A stretch of 64,000 bases of DNA from CAVRUD01 sp963849635 (GCA_963849635.1 CAWKIA010000039.1:62001-126000), one strand, 5' to 3'; positions 25,807 through 35,724 are shown, numbered from the stretch's first letter. A program made the numbers and translations. The notes: generated by a model not told the origin, from the sequence alone.

Positions 25807-27758
25807 ATGAAAGTGGGCGCCGTTCAAGCGCGAAGCGGCCCAAGGAACCACGGCCGATCGCTTCTCATTGGATTGCTTGTTCTCTCGATCATGCTGATGA
25901 CCGTCGCCACGGCCATCGGAACCCGCACACGAGCGACCGAAGCCCAGGAGAATAACCTCGACACTGCTGCATTCGCGCCAGATACAGCGCTGCTTTACGC
26001 GGCAGTCAATCTCGATCAATCGAGCAGCCAGTACACCCAGGCAACAGCCTTGCTCGACCGGGCGGGATTGACCGGGTTGGTCGAGCAGACAGTCGACGGG
26101 GCGGTGTCGGACTCCGGCATGGACGACAGCCTCGATGCCTTTCTCGGTGGCGAAGTCGGCTTCATCGTCAACGATGTTTCGGGCGCGGAGGGCATCGACT
26201 TCGGCTCCGTCGTCGCTGGCGATGTTGAGGCCGTGACGTCGTCGGCCTCATCGGGCTTCGGCGCGGTCATTCGCGCTCCTGATCCGGACGCCGCTTTTGC
26301 GGCGATGCACGACGACCTGCAATCAAGCGCCTCTGAAGCTGGCGTTGAAGTTGTGACGACCGACTATCAGGGCGTATCGATCGAATCGGTGACGGCTCCA
26401 GAGGCCGCTACCGATGCGACCGGCGAAGAGAGCGCGGGCTCGACGGCGCTGGCGCGGGTTGATGACTACATCCTCTTCGCGGAAGTCGCGGCCGACCTTG
26501 AACCGTTGATCGATGCACACGCCGGCCGTATTCCGAACCTCGCCGAAAGCGACCATCTTTCAGACCTACAAAGCCGGCTGAACGCCGAGTACTTGATGTT
26601 CGCCTTCATTAATGGCCCGGCCCTCAAAGATGGGCTTCTGGGCGCCGCAGATCCCCAGGCCGAGACGCTCCTGGGTGACGCCACAGCTCAATGCGCTCGA
26701 TGCCTACACCGGACTGGTCGTTTGGGCGGACGACCCGGGCTTCCGCATCGACACGATCTCGGTTCCCGCGGACGGATCGACTGACTCGACCATCATGGCG
26801 CCGTTCGACGGAACGCTCGACGAACGTGTTCCGGCCGACACCATTCTGTTCGCCAATGGCCAGAACCTCGGCGACACGCGGCCTGCTCAATGGTCTTGCT
26901 CTCCTCTTCGCGATGGGCGCGACCGGCGCGGTCGACACATCTGGCGAAGCATCGGCGACGCCGGTCGACGTCGACCCGGTGACCGTTCTGGACGAGGCGA
27001 GCGACCTGGTCGGGTTCAACCTCCAGACCGAGTTCATCGATCAGCTTTCCGGTGAGTTCGGGTTGGCGGTCTCGATCGCGAATCTGCTCGGAACAGACGG
27101 TATCGGGGCGATCTTCGTCTCCGGTGTCGAAGATCCCAGCATCCTCTCTGACTCCGTTTCGAAGATCGCACTGCTGGTCGCTGCCGCCGTCAGCGGCGAG
27201 ACCGAGTACAGCACCCGCGAGGTAAATGACGCGACGGTCAATCTCGTCGAAGACGACTCGGGCACATTGCCGATCCGGGTCGAGTACGGAGTCGTCGATG
27301 GCGAGCTCCTCGTGGGCTACGGCAACATGCTCCAAACCTACGTCGATGGGCCTGGCGAGAGCCTGGCCGACAATCCGCAGTACCAGGAGACGATGGCGCT
27401 CTTGCCATCGGAGCATGGCGCCGTCTTCTATCTCGATCTCAGCCAGATCATCGGGCTGGTGGAGTCGTTGTTCGGCACGATGGGCGGCGGGGCCGGGATC
27501 ATCGATGCCGCGCCCGACTGTGGACCGTACGAGACCCAGGAGGCCGCTCAGGCCGCGTACGATGAAAATCCTGGCGGACTGATCGATCTCGATCAGGACT
27601 TCGACGGCGAAGCCTGCGAGGACTACTTCACGGCCGACGCTACGCCGGCCGTCGAAGCGACCCCGGCGGCGGGCTTCTCGGCGATCAAGGCTCTGGCGAC
27701 GGTCGGATTCGAGGCCGACGGAGCTATCGGCACCAGCACCATCCTGTACATCTCCTAA
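25807..27758 (+). pseudogene. secreted/anchored DUF3352 protein with Excalibur domain, two frameshifts in this sequence
   Basis: Starting MKVGAVQARSGPRNHGRSLL, the protein has an N-terminal membrane/signal segment (about 20-42) and then DUF3352-type sequence (FAPDTALLYAAVNLDQSS, later EHGAVFYLDLSQIIGLVESLF). Near the C-terminus is an Excalibur-like calcium-binding motif (CGPYETQEAAQAAYDENPGG, then DLDQDFDGEACEDYF). The reading frame moves from one plus frame to the next near 26688, and to the third near 26880. Each change needs one base removed. The repaired protein would have about 650 residues. DUF3352 proteins are extracytoplasmic and of unknown function. ATG at 25807 is chosen. The track frame opens earlier at 25696. 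Confidence 0.75.
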
Positions 27759-27788
27759 CAACCTCAATCAAACGCAAAAATCAATGCG

Positions 27789-27823
27789 AACAAGGGCCGG
27801 CGATCCGCCGGCCCTTGTTTGCA
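27789..27823 (+). terminator. intrinsic terminator after the DUF3352 gene
   Basis: A 14-bp perfect stem (core CAAGGGCCGGCG, loop ATC, 27789-27819) is followed by a short T run. It lies 31 bases past the stop at 27758 and ends the small-membrane-protein/DUF3352 unit. Confidence 0.8.
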
Positions 27824-27915
27824 CCTGATGACCCTCGTTGATAGCATCGCAGCCGAGCTGGACGCGCAGGCAACGAGGCCGCGCGATGGGCATTCGATCA
27901 GAAAGGACAACTGGG

Positions 27916-28968
27916 GTGAATTTCGATCTTCTCAAACGCCTTTGTGAAGCGCCCGGCGTGGCCGGGTACGAAGATGCGGTCCGGGCCATCGTGATCGAAG
28001 AGATGCGACCACTCGTTGATGACATGTCCGTGGATGCCCTGGGCAACGTGATTGGGGTCAAGCGCGGCAGTGGCGGTCCCAAGGTGATGCTGGCAGCGCA
28101 TATGGACGAGATCGGATTCCTTGTTAAGCACATCGATGAAAACGGATTTTTGCGTCTTCAGCCGGTGGGTGGCTTTGACGCGCGTGTGCTCGAAGCACAG
28201 CGAGTCATCGTGCACGGCACCGACGGGAACCAGTACCGCGGGGCGCTTCAGCCGGCCGCCAAGCCAATCCACCTCCTCGATCCGGCCGACATCAAGCAAG
28301 TGAAGGTCGAAGAATTGTTCGTCGACATCGGGCTGGGCGGTGACCGCGTCCGCGAAGTTGTCGAACAGGGCTCGATGGTCACCATGGACAGGACCACGGA
28401 GGTCGTCGGCGACTGTGTCATGTCGAAGTCCCTGGACGATCGCGTCTGCGTCTACATTATGATCGAAGCATTGCGGCAGGTCTCGGGCACAAGCGCCGAG
28501 ATCGTGGCGGTCGCGACGACCCAGGAGGAGGTCGGGCTTCGCGGCGCGCGGACGGCTGCCTATCACGTCGAACCTGATATCAGCGTGGCTCTGGACGGCA
28601 CCATCGCGGCGGACTTTCCGGGCAGTCCCAAGGAGTCGGCGGTTACCAAGCTGGGTGACGGCCCCGCAATCAAGATCTTCGATTCCTCACACATTTCCAA
28701 TCGGAAGCTGATCCGGCACTTCCGTGACGTCGCCGAAGTGAACGGCATCGCCTATCAACTTGAGCTGCTGCCACGCGGCGGTACCGACGCCGGCGCGATG
28801 CAGCTGTCTCGCGCAGGAACTCCCGCCGTGACACTTTCGATACCGATGCGCTATGTCCACTCCGTCAACGAGATGGTTCATCAGGGCGACCTGGAGAACT
28901 CCGTTACCCTGCTTGCGAAGTACCTGGAGGCGGCGGGCTCGCGCGATTACGCCTACGATCAGCCATAG
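27916..28968 (+). CDS. M42 family metallopeptidase (glutamyl aminopeptidase-like)
   Basis: This 350-residue protein has all M42 metal and catalytic segments in order: MLAAHMDEIGFLV (His and Asp), SLDDRVCVYIMIEAL (bridging Asp), TTQEEVGLRGA (catalytic Glu pair), a VALDG Asp, and MRYVHSVNEM (C-terminal His). Members are cytoplasmic aminopeptidases that form large shells, or have endoglucanase-like annotations. The GTG at 27916 is chosen because GAAAGGA lies about nine bases upstream. The frame is open from 27838. It may digest peptides brought in by the nearby peptide-binding proteins. Confidence 0.9.
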   Translation: MNFDLLKRLCEAPGVAGYEDAVRAIVIEEMRPLVDDMSVDALGNVIGVKRGSGGPKVMLAAHMDEIGFLVKHIDENGFLRLQPVGGFDARVLEAQRVIVHGTDGNQYRGALQPAAKPIHLLDPADIKQVKVEELFVDIGLGGDRVREVVEQGSMVTMDRTTEVVGDCVMSKSLDDRVCVYIMIEALRQVSGTSAEIVAVATTQEEVGLRGARTAAYHVEPDISVALDGTIAADFPGSPKESAVTKLGDGPAIKIFDSSHISNRKLIRHFRDVAEVNGIAYQLELLPRGGTDAGAMQLSRAGTPAVTLSIPMRYVHSVNEMVHQGDLENSVTLLAKYLEAAGSRDYAYDQP

Positions 28969-29249
28969 GTGGTTCGCGGCGGAACGGACTGCCTGTCTGG
29001 GCGTTAAGGGCAGTAGACGAGCATCGCTTCCAGGCTCATTCCCTGCGAGCGTGCCCGGCGAGCCATGGTTCTTTGCCCACTGTGGCGGGCCGTGGTAGCG
29101 TTCGGATACTACGTGTTGGCGCGGCTACTCCCATCGCAGTCGTGGGGTTTGCTTGGGTTGTCTCTGTGCGCCAATGACGAAGGACTAGCTTCAACTCGAG
29201 CGCGACACCAGGGTCGGTGAGGACCCCATGGGCGATGAGGAGGAATTGC

Positions 29250-31085
29250 ATGGCGGTTTCCAACGGCAAGAATCGGATGACGAGATTCGATCGGCGGGCA
29301 TACGACAACCTGATGACCACCCTGCGTAGCGGAAACGTCTCGCCCACCCGCCGAGACATGATGCGCTGGTCCGCCATCGCCTCGGGCGCTATCGCGATGG
29401 CCAAGTTCGGTGTCGTCGGCGCCAGTGCCGCGGGCTCATCGCATGGGACCGCCGCTCCTCGCCGGTATCAGGATGACGAGGTGCAGACCGACGTTGAAAT
29501 CTCGGTCCCGTTCGACCCATACGGCCAGGATGTCACGCTCGACCCGCACCGAACGACCAACTCCGGAGCGTTTTGGGTCATGTTCCCGAATGTTTGGGGC
29601 GGACTCATGCGGTATACGGAGACTGGCGCGGTCGAGTTGGATCTGGCCGAGACCTCCACCGTCAGCGACGATGGGACGGTCTACACCTTCAAGATCCGGT
29701 CTGATGCCACCTACGCCAACGGTAACCAGGTGATCGCTGATCATTTTTTGACGTCTTGGAAGCGCGCCCTCGATCCCAGCATCACCTCGCCGATGGCGGC
29801 ATTTATGCAGCACGTCCAGGGATATGCTGAATATGTTGCTGGTGAGAGTGAGGAGATCGGGTTCGCGGCGACAGACGACGCGACCGTTGAGATCACCCTG
29901 AGCCAGCCGGTCAACTACTTTCCTTCATACCTGGCTGCCTTCGTCTGGAGCGTCGTCGATCCATCCGTGATCGAGGCCCAGGGAGATACCGGCTTCGTCC
30001 TCGCGGACGCCGGGACCGGACCGTGGCGCTTCACCGAGTTCGATCCGACCACGCAGTTCGTGATGGAACCGAACACCAACCACTACCGAGGCAATTCTCC
30101 GTCACTGGCCCGGATTGTCTGGCCGATCGTCACTGGACCGACTGCGGCCAGCTCCGCGCTGACGCTGTACACCGATGAGGACGCGGTTTCGGCTGACGTT
30201 CCGCTCGCGCTCCTGGAACAAGTCCAGAACGACGAGACGCTCGCGGATGAGTTGCAGACCATCGAGCTCTCCGGCACGGTTCGCTCGATCGCCATGGACT
30301 TCAGTCAGCCGCCATTCAACGATGTCCGCGTGCGTCGCGCCATCGCGCAAGGTATCGACCGCGACGCCTGGGCGAACGACATCTACCGTGGCACCTACGC
30401 GCCGGCGACATCGTTCACGCCGCCCGTCGTCAACGAGACGAGCGGGTACGAAGCGCCGGATGGTCTCAGCTTCGACCTGGATGCGGCTCGCCAGGAACTC
30501 GAGGACGCAGATTTCGGCGGAGGTGAGGGGCTCCCGGAGATCATCTATTACCAGAGCGCCGACGATACCCCCGAGGAAATCGAGGCTGCCGCCGCGTTGC
30601 TGACGATGATCAACGAGAATCTGGGCATCTCGATCACGCACGACACAACCAGAACATCAGAGCAAATCCTCGACGTGCAAGGTGACAACGGCGGACGTCA
30701 ATTCGACATCATCACCTGGCAAACGGTTACCGAGACAGCCCAGTTGTTGACCTTCGCCTGCCACCCGGACTCACCCTTCATGGCGGGCTGGTTCAACTGG
30801 CACGCAGACCTCGAAGAGACTGGTGACTACGATCCGGGAGAGGCAGCCGGCGACTTCGCCTCGCTCACCGCCGAAGCCGATGTCGAGCTGGATGAAGACA
30901 AGCGCGACGACCTCTACAGCCAGGCCGAAGAGTTGCTCCTGAAGAATGCGGTCTACGTGCCGCTGGGCACCTGGAACCAGATGTACGTCCAGAAGCCCTG
31001 GCTGCAAGGGACCCGTCAGGGAGCCTGGACGGGCCGCCTTCCAGTCGTCTTCGACCAGGATGTCGTCGTCGTCGGCCGCGAGTAG
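29250..31085 (+). CDS. peptide ABC transporter substrate-binding protein (Tat-type signal)
   Basis: This 611-residue protein belongs to the same solute-binding family 5 as the one at 20.9 kb, but the two are only distantly similar. The N-terminus has a long leader, then PTRRDMMRWSAIASGAIAMA, a twin-arginine signal. Conserved parts include LDPHRTTNSGAFWVMFPNVW, TVYTFKIRSDATYANGNQVI, DAGTGPWRFTEFDP and the late YSQAEELLLKNAVYVPLG. AGGAGGA at 29238-29244 fits the ATG at 29250 better than the earlier GTG at 29217. No permease genes are adjacent. Confidence 0.9.
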   Translation: MAVSNGKNRMTRFDRRAYDNLMTTLRSGNVSPTRRDMMRWSAIASGAIAMAKFGVVGASAAGSSHGTAAPRRYQDDEVQTDVEISVPFDPYGQDVTLDPHRTTNSGAFWVMFPNVWGGLMRYTETGAVELDLAETSTVSDDGTVYTFKIRSDATYANGNQVIADHFLTSWKRALDPSITSPMAAFMQHVQGYAEYVAGESEEIGFAATDDATVEITLSQPVNYFPSYLAAFVWSVVDPSVIEAQGDTGFVLADAGTGPWRFTEFDPTTQFVMEPNTNHYRGNSPSLARIVWPIVTGPTAASSALTLYTDEDAVSADVPLALLEQVQNDETLADELQTIELSGTVRSIAMDFSQPPFNDVRVRRAIAQGIDRDAWANDIYRGTYAPATSFTPPVVNETSGYEAPDGLSFDLDAARQELEDADFGGGEGLPEIIYYQSADDTPEEIEAAAALLTMINENLGISITHDTTRTSEQILDVQGDNGGRQFDIITWQTVTETAQLLTFACHPDSPFMAGWFNWHADLEETGDYDPGEAAGDFASLTAEADVELDEDKRDDLYSQAEELLLKNAVYVPLGTWNQMYVQKPWLQGTRQGAWTGRLPVVFDQDVVVVGRE

Positions 31086-31106
31086 CCCGTTACCCAGTTA
31101 TGCGAC

Positions 31107-31134
31107 AGGCGCCGGCCAACGTTGGCCGGCGCCT
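31107..31134. terminator. 28-bp perfect palindrome between convergent genes (bidirectional terminator)
   Basis: AGGCGCCGGCCAAC is followed directly by its reverse complement, giving a very stable hairpin. It lies 22 bases past the stop of the peptide-binding protein gene and 28 bases from the end of the convergent PHP gene. There is no long T run, so it may act as a bidirectional terminator or RNA 3' end protector. Confidence 0.65.
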
Positions 31135-31161
31135 ATCAGTTAATCACGGAACTGAGCCAGG

Positions 31162-33177
31162 TTAGGAGCCGCTGGACGGAAGCGTTGCCTTCCAGGCGTC
31201 GGACATCCCATCTTCGGTGACCCCATAAAAAACGCGCATCGTGCCGTTATCCCGGTATACGAGGTTGTGGCGGACTCTCTCGTTTCGGGGCCGGTAGGCT
31301 TTGACGTAGCCGTAGTTGCCGTTCCAGTTCACCTTTTTCGGGTCGACCGGTCGATGTTCCTGCTCCTGGATGGCGTAGCGCCATAGTCGCCCCTTGGTGC
31401 TCTTGGGAACGTTTTGGGTCAGAGTGCCGCTGCGTAGGTCACGCATCGTGAACACGGCCTCGCCATCGACTTCCCGCTGATCGACGATCTCCACCCCGAT
31501 TCGTGGAGCAATCGGATCAATCTCAGCCTCATCTGATGATGGCTGCTGGTCACCAGTGAAATCGGTTACGGTGAGGACGGGCGCGGTAACTGCATCGTCC
31601 TGGACATCGGCGGACGCGGGTGGCTTGGATGCTTGTTGCCGACCGCTTCGCCGCCGTTTGGTCCGATCGGTCGGAGGTGGGGCCGGAGTACGTTCCGGCC
31701 CTGCTTCTTCTGGCGCCACCTCTACGAGTTCCGGCGGCGGCGCTGTGATGGCGGGAGCGATAGCGATTTCTGTGGCAACCGGTGTGCTCCGTGATGGCAG
31801 TGCGGTGCCGCGGACCATCGCCACGATCTCGTCACGGGTGGCCGGTTCGGATTCTCCCCCGCGACGAACAACAATGCCGCCATTGTGCTGCGCGTACGGC
31901 TTCTCCGAACCAGAAGGTACGGTCACCGCGATGACGTGCTTACTGCCGACAGGCAGCGTCTGCACGTCGATCGTCAGTGATGGGGTGACGTGTCTCTCCA
32001 CCTCACGCAGGAGTTCCGCGGCCGTGCTCTTCGGATCGGCGAGCCCGGCAACTGGGCGGCGCTCGTTGGCGCTTGCACCGATGAAGACCCGTCCTCCGCC
32101 CGTGTTGGCAAAGGCGACGATGTCCCGTAGCACGTTCCCGGCGCCAGTTCGTTTTTGGGTGAGCGTCTCATGGAACGCCTGCTGGGCGGTATTGCCGTCG
32201 ATCCGGGCGGCTCTGACCATCTCGAACGGATCATCACGATTGATATGCGCTCTTGTCCGGTCGAAGTTTGTGCTGGTGAAAAGCGCCTTGAGCGCGGCAA
32301 ACGAGATCTCTGGCAGAAGGATGTCCGTCGCTCGGTCGCCAACACCCAGGTAACTGGGCCGGTCTACGTCGCGCTCCAGGCGATGGGCGTCCGAGCCCTG
32401 AATGGTGTGCATACGCCGGGAGTATTCCGGCTTCGATCCGTCGAAGAACGCCGCCGTCGTGCGGCGGCCGCCATGGACGACGAGATCAGTTACCTCAAGT
32501 GCGTGGAGGTTCGGATCCTGGGTATACGCAATCTTGGTCTGACCGCCAAACCGGAGACCCTGCATGGCGATGCCGTTGGCCGAATTGACATGTGCGCCGA
32601 TAACGAGGGCGCCATGTGTGTTGAGGATGTCATAGGTCCGGAGGACGTCTGTCGTTGCTCCGACTTCGCCGCTCCCGAATCGGCTCTCACTGATACCGAG
32701 CAGGAGGAGCAGGTGCTCCATCATTCGGATGGTCGTCTGCTCAGGGAAGATCGCCAGAATATGGAACCCGAACGTGGCGGTGAACTCGAATCCGGGCAGA
32801 AGGAGAATCCGGTCGAGGAGTGCCCGGTACTCGGCCAGGCGTTCCGTCTCGTCGGGCTGCAGGCGGTTCAGATATTCCAACAGCTCGAGGTCTTCAATCT
32901 CGCGCCAGAGATCTGCGTAACCCCGCACCGAGTTGTGATCAGTGAAGGCCAGCACATCGATCTCGCGTTTGTCGGCCTGGCGCAGGATATCGAGGAACCG
33001 AACCTGGGGCTGCTGATAGTCGGTTGAGGCAGGGGTATGAACGTGGAGGTCCATCGTATACCAACGGAGTGTCGGCTCACTCTCGTTGGAATCTACGACA
33101 TCCCGGATTTGATTGGTGTTTGGGATAGGTTCTTGGTTGCGCGTTGAGGTTCGCTGCCTGCGAGATTGATTGACCAT
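31162..33177 (-). CDS. PHP phosphoesterase / Schlafen-AlbA_2 fusion protein
   Basis: This 671-residue protein has three parts. Residues about 41-320 form a PHP phosphoesterase domain with DLHVHTPASTDY (43-54), FTDHNS (78-83), PGFEFTATFGFH (128-139), GAHVN (194-198) and GSDAH (261-265), so the metal ligands are complete. Residues about 330-455 are an AlbA_2 (Schlafen-type) domain: VLRDIVAFANTGGGRVFIGA and GIVVRRGGESEPATRDEI. A Pro/Thr-rich linker follows. Then comes a C-terminal domain (about 560-671) that I cannot name, containing GRLWRYAIQEQE and KVNWNGNYGYVKAYRP. The start at 33177 has GGAG just upstream, with ATG at 33180 also possible. Nucleic-acid or nucleotide cleavage is plausible but unproven. 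It is convergent with the peptide-binding protein gene. Confidence 0.8.
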   Translation of the reverse strand: MVNQSRRQRTSTRNQEPIPNTNQIRDVVDSNESEPTLRWYTMDLHVHTPASTDYQQPQVRFLDILRQADKREIDVLAFTDHNSVRGYADLWREIEDLELLEYLNRLQPDETERLAEYRALLDRILLLPGFEFTATFGFHILAIFPEQTTIRMMEHLLLLLGISESRFGSGEVGATTDVLRTYDILNTHGALVIGAHVNSANGIAMQGLRFGGQTKIAYTQDPNLHALEVTDLVVHGGRRTTAAFFDGSKPEYSRRMHTIQGSDAHRLERDVDRPSYLGVGDRATDILLPEISFAALKALFTSTNFDRTRAHINRDDPFEMVRAARIDGNTAQQAFHETLTQKRTGAGNVLRDIVAFANTGGGRVFIGASANERRPVAGLADPKSTAAELLREVERHVTPSLTIDVQTLPVGSKHVIAVTVPSGSEKPYAQHNGGIVVRRGGESEPATRDEIVAMVRGTALPSRSTPVATEIAIAPAITAPPPELVEVAPEEAGPERTPAPPPTDRTKRRRSGRQQASKPPASADVQDDAVTAPVLTVTDFTGDQQPSSDEAEIDPIAPRIGVEIVDQREVDGEAVFTMRDLRSGTLTQNVPKSTKGRLWRYAIQEQEHRPVDPKKVNWNGNYGYVKAYRPRNERVRHNLVYRDNGTMRVFYGVTEDGMSDAWKATLPSSGS

Positions 33178-33419
33178 CATGCTCCTCTCGATGAGGAATA
33201 TTTCCACCTGCCTATATCAGGGACGCGCCGTCAGATAGTTTGCTTCCACAATCACTATTGGCAGAATCGTAGCATGATCAGGCCGCCGACGGTCACTACT
33301 AGGCACTTTCAGTGGGTACCGGTCGGTGGCCATGTGATACATTCGAGCAAGCGTTGGTGCGGTCCTCGATCCGCGTGCTGCGCTTGCTCGTCGCTTCGCC
33401 CCAGCACCCTGGTAGCGCG

Positions 33420-34262
33420 ATGCCAACCATCCACCTCCTCGATTTCTTGCTGGTCGCTCTTGTCCTCGCTTATGGGCCAGTTGGCGCGTGGCGCGGCGGA
33501 TTTCGCGAAGGAGTCCTGGGAGCGGGGTTGGTCGTCACCGGCGCCCTGATGATCTCTCCTCCGATCAGCTGGCTGAAAGGCGCCGTTCAGGAACGTGCTG
33601 TCGATGGGCGGCTGGTCGTCGCCCTCGTCTGCCTCGGAGCGGGTTTGGCCCTTGGCGTCGGTGCGGGGCGAGTTGTCGAGCGCCATGCTTCGTCCGCTCG
33701 CGGCCGACTAGTCGGAATGTTCTGCGGTCTTGCCAATGCCCTTTGGATTTGCACGTTTATGCTTGTTGAATTGGAACGACCGTCCGATCTCTCGGCGATC
33801 GATGAGTGGCTTGCCGGAGGACCGCTCTTCCGACCTCTAGTCTCTCACAACGAGGCAACGCTCCTCGCGCTCTCGACCGCTGGTCTCTTCGTTAGTGGAC
33901 TGTGGACGGTCAACCTGATCTGGATGCGACTTGGGACTGAAGCCAGCCCTACGTCCCGGTGGACACCTTATCGGCGTGCATCCTCCCGACGCCGCTCGAT
34001 TCACGTTCCCATCGGGGCCGACACCGGCAAGCTGGAACCAGTTGGAACAGGGTCATCGATCAGCGTTTCAGGTACGGTAGCCGTCCGCCGCGATGCTACC
34101 CCGCGGCGGGGGCAAGTCCATCGTCGCGTCGGCTCGCGGTCACTGGATAGCGCTGAGCGCAACGGCAAAGCTTCCGCCACGCAGCACCGACGTCCGTCAG
34201 TATTGTGGTACTCGATTTCGCCACCGGCTGATTCGGGCACTCAACGAGAAGACGATCGTTAG
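33420..34262 (+). CDS. CvpA-like membrane protein
   Basis: This protein of about 280 residues starts MPTIHLLDFLLVALVLAYGP, followed by GAWRGGFREGVLG, the CvpA-type pattern of helix, Arg-Gly-Phe and helix. Four or five membrane helices are predicted by eye in the first 160 residues. A basic, Ser/Arg-rich cytoplasmic tail of about 100 residues follows. CvpA-like proteins are linked to envelope homeostasis in other bacteria. The longest frame begins at 33312, but no membrane or conserved sequence lies before 33420. No good ribosome binding site is visible. Family assignment is moderate. It is divergent from the PHP gene. Confidence 0.55.
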   Translation: MPTIHLLDFLLVALVLAYGPVGAWRGGFREGVLGAGLVVTGALMISPPISWLKGAVQERAVDGRLVVALVCLGAGLALGVGAGRVVERHASSARGRLVGMFCGLANALWICTFMLVELERPSDLSAIDEWLAGGPLFRPLVSHNEATLLALSTAGLFVSGLWTVNLIWMRLGTEASPTSRWTPYRRASSRRRSIHVPIGADTGKLEPVGTGSSISVSGTVAVRRDATPRRGQVHRRVGSRSLDSAERNGKASATQHRRPSVLWYSISPPADSGTQREDDR

Positions 34263-34301
34263 GCACTCCCAAACCGTCTTGCAACCAAACGATGCATTCG
34301 C

Positions 34302-34333
34302 CTGAAGGGATTGACGCTCGATCGCCCCTTCAG
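34302..34333. other. inverted repeat after the CvpA-like gene
   Basis: CTGAAGGG and CCCTTCAG, separated by 16 bases, can form an 8-bp stem 40 bases past the CvpA-like stop. No T run follows. It may be a weak terminator or a leader structure of the next gene. Confidence 0.25.
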
Positions 34334-34479
34334 TGGCTCCGGCATCCAATCCTTCCCCTCCTGACAGACGCAGGGACGGTCTGCGATCATCCACCGTAGA
34401 TGGTGTGGTCGCTGGAAAATTGCGGCCATTGTTGATCTTTGCCTGAAAGCGAGGCGAGACGCTGAAAGGAACACACGAA

Positions 34480-35724
34480 ATGGTGGAGTCGAACGACCAG
34501 ATCGAGCGGGCGCGCGAAGCCGTCATCACCACGATCGACCGCGAGCGTGATGCGCTGGTCTCCCTCTCCAAAGAGATCCACGCCAATCCCGAGATCGCGA
34601 TGGAAGAGTTTCGGGCGAGCGCGGCTTGTGCCGCGTACCTTGAAGGTCAGGGTTTTGCGGTCGAGAAGCCGGTCGCGGGGTTGGAAACGGCGTTTCAGGC
34701 GGTCGCGGGCGACCGGCCGGGACCGAGCGTCGCCTTTCTGTCCGAGTACGACGCTCTGCCGGGTCTGGGCCATGGCTGCGGACACAACTTGATCGCGATC
34801 GCCGGTATCGGCGCGGGCATCGGATTGAAGGCCGCCTTGGAGATCCTCGATGGCTCGGTGACGGTGTTTGGCACTCCGGCCGAAGAGGCGGTCGGCGGCA
34901 AAGCCTTCATGTCGGAAGCCGGCCTGTTCACCGGATTCGATGCCGCGATGGGCGCCCACCCCGGAACGATTGAGGCGGTCGTCCCGACAGTCGAGGGCAG
35001 TGGACAGGCGCTCGCCTGCCAGGGGATCCGGATCGAATTCCGTGGCCAGGCTGCCCACGCCGCGGCCGACCCCTACAACGGTGTCAACGCCCTCAATGCC
35101 CTCATCGAGGTGTTCAACGGGATCAACGCCCTCCGGCAGCACGTACGCAGTGACGCTCGGATTCACGGCATCATCACCGACGGCGGCGCGGCGCCGAACG
35201 TCGTGCCGGATTTCGCCGCCGGCGACTTTCTGATCCGCGCTCAGACCATGGCCTATATGTTCGAGCTCGTCGAGAAGGTGCGAAAGATCTCCGAGGGCGC
35301 GGCGCTGATCACTGGCGCCGAGTTGTCATTCATTTTCTCGGAGAAGCCGAGCTTCGATATGATCACGAACCATCCCCTGGCCCGGCGAATCAAGGTCCAC
35401 CTCGACGGCCTCGGCCTGCAGATGCCCGAGGCCCGGGCTGAGGAGGGCAGGGGATCGACAGACTGGGGCAACGTCAGCTATGAGGTCCCGTCGGTCGAGA
35501 CCAGCTACCCCATCATCAACCGAGTGTGTACCTGGCACTCTCAGGAGGTCGTGGACGCGTCCGATTCGGCGCTGGGGTACAGCAACACCATTGCGGTGGC
35601 GAAAGGGCTAGCGCTGGCCGGTGTCGATGTCCTGACCGATCCCGACCTTCGCGCCGAGATCCGGCGATCCTTCGAAGTCACCCGAGCCGAGCGCGGTGCG
35701 CCTTTGGCCGCCGCGGCAGACTAG
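34480..35724 (+). CDS. M20 family amidohydrolase (AbgB/aminobenzoyl-glutamate hydrolase-like)
   Basis: This 414-residue protein has metal-binding M20D segments: GLGHGCGHNLIAI (Cys/His), TPAEEAVGGKAFM (catalytic Glu pair), MGAHPGTIE (His) and a late STDWGNVSYEVPSVE block. The dimerisation domain includes RGQAAHAAADPYNGVNALNAL. The family hydrolyses N-acyl or p-aminobenzoyl amino acids, and the exact substrate cannot be read. GAAAGGA lies about ten bases before the ATG. It is followed 62 bases later by the convergent pseudokinase gene. Confidence 0.9.
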   Translation: MVESNDQIERAREAVITTIDRERDALVSLSKEIHANPEIAMEEFRASAACAAYLEGQGFAVEKPVAGLETAFQAVAGDRPGPSVAFLSEYDALPGLGHGCGHNLIAIAGIGAGIGLKAALEILDGSVTVFGTPAEEAVGGKAFMSEAGLFTGFDAAMGAHPGTIEAVVPTVEGSGQALACQGIRIEFRGQAAHAAADPYNGVNALNALIEVFNGINALRQHVRSDARIHGIITDGGAAPNVVPDFAAGDFLIRAQTMAYMFELVEKVRKISEGAALITGAELSFIFSEKPSFDMITNHPLARRIKVHLDGLGLQMPEARAEEGRGSTDWGNVSYEVPSVETSYPIINRVCTWHSQEVVDASDSALGYSNTIAVAKGLALAGVDVLTDPDLRAEIRRSFEVTRAERGAPLAAAAD

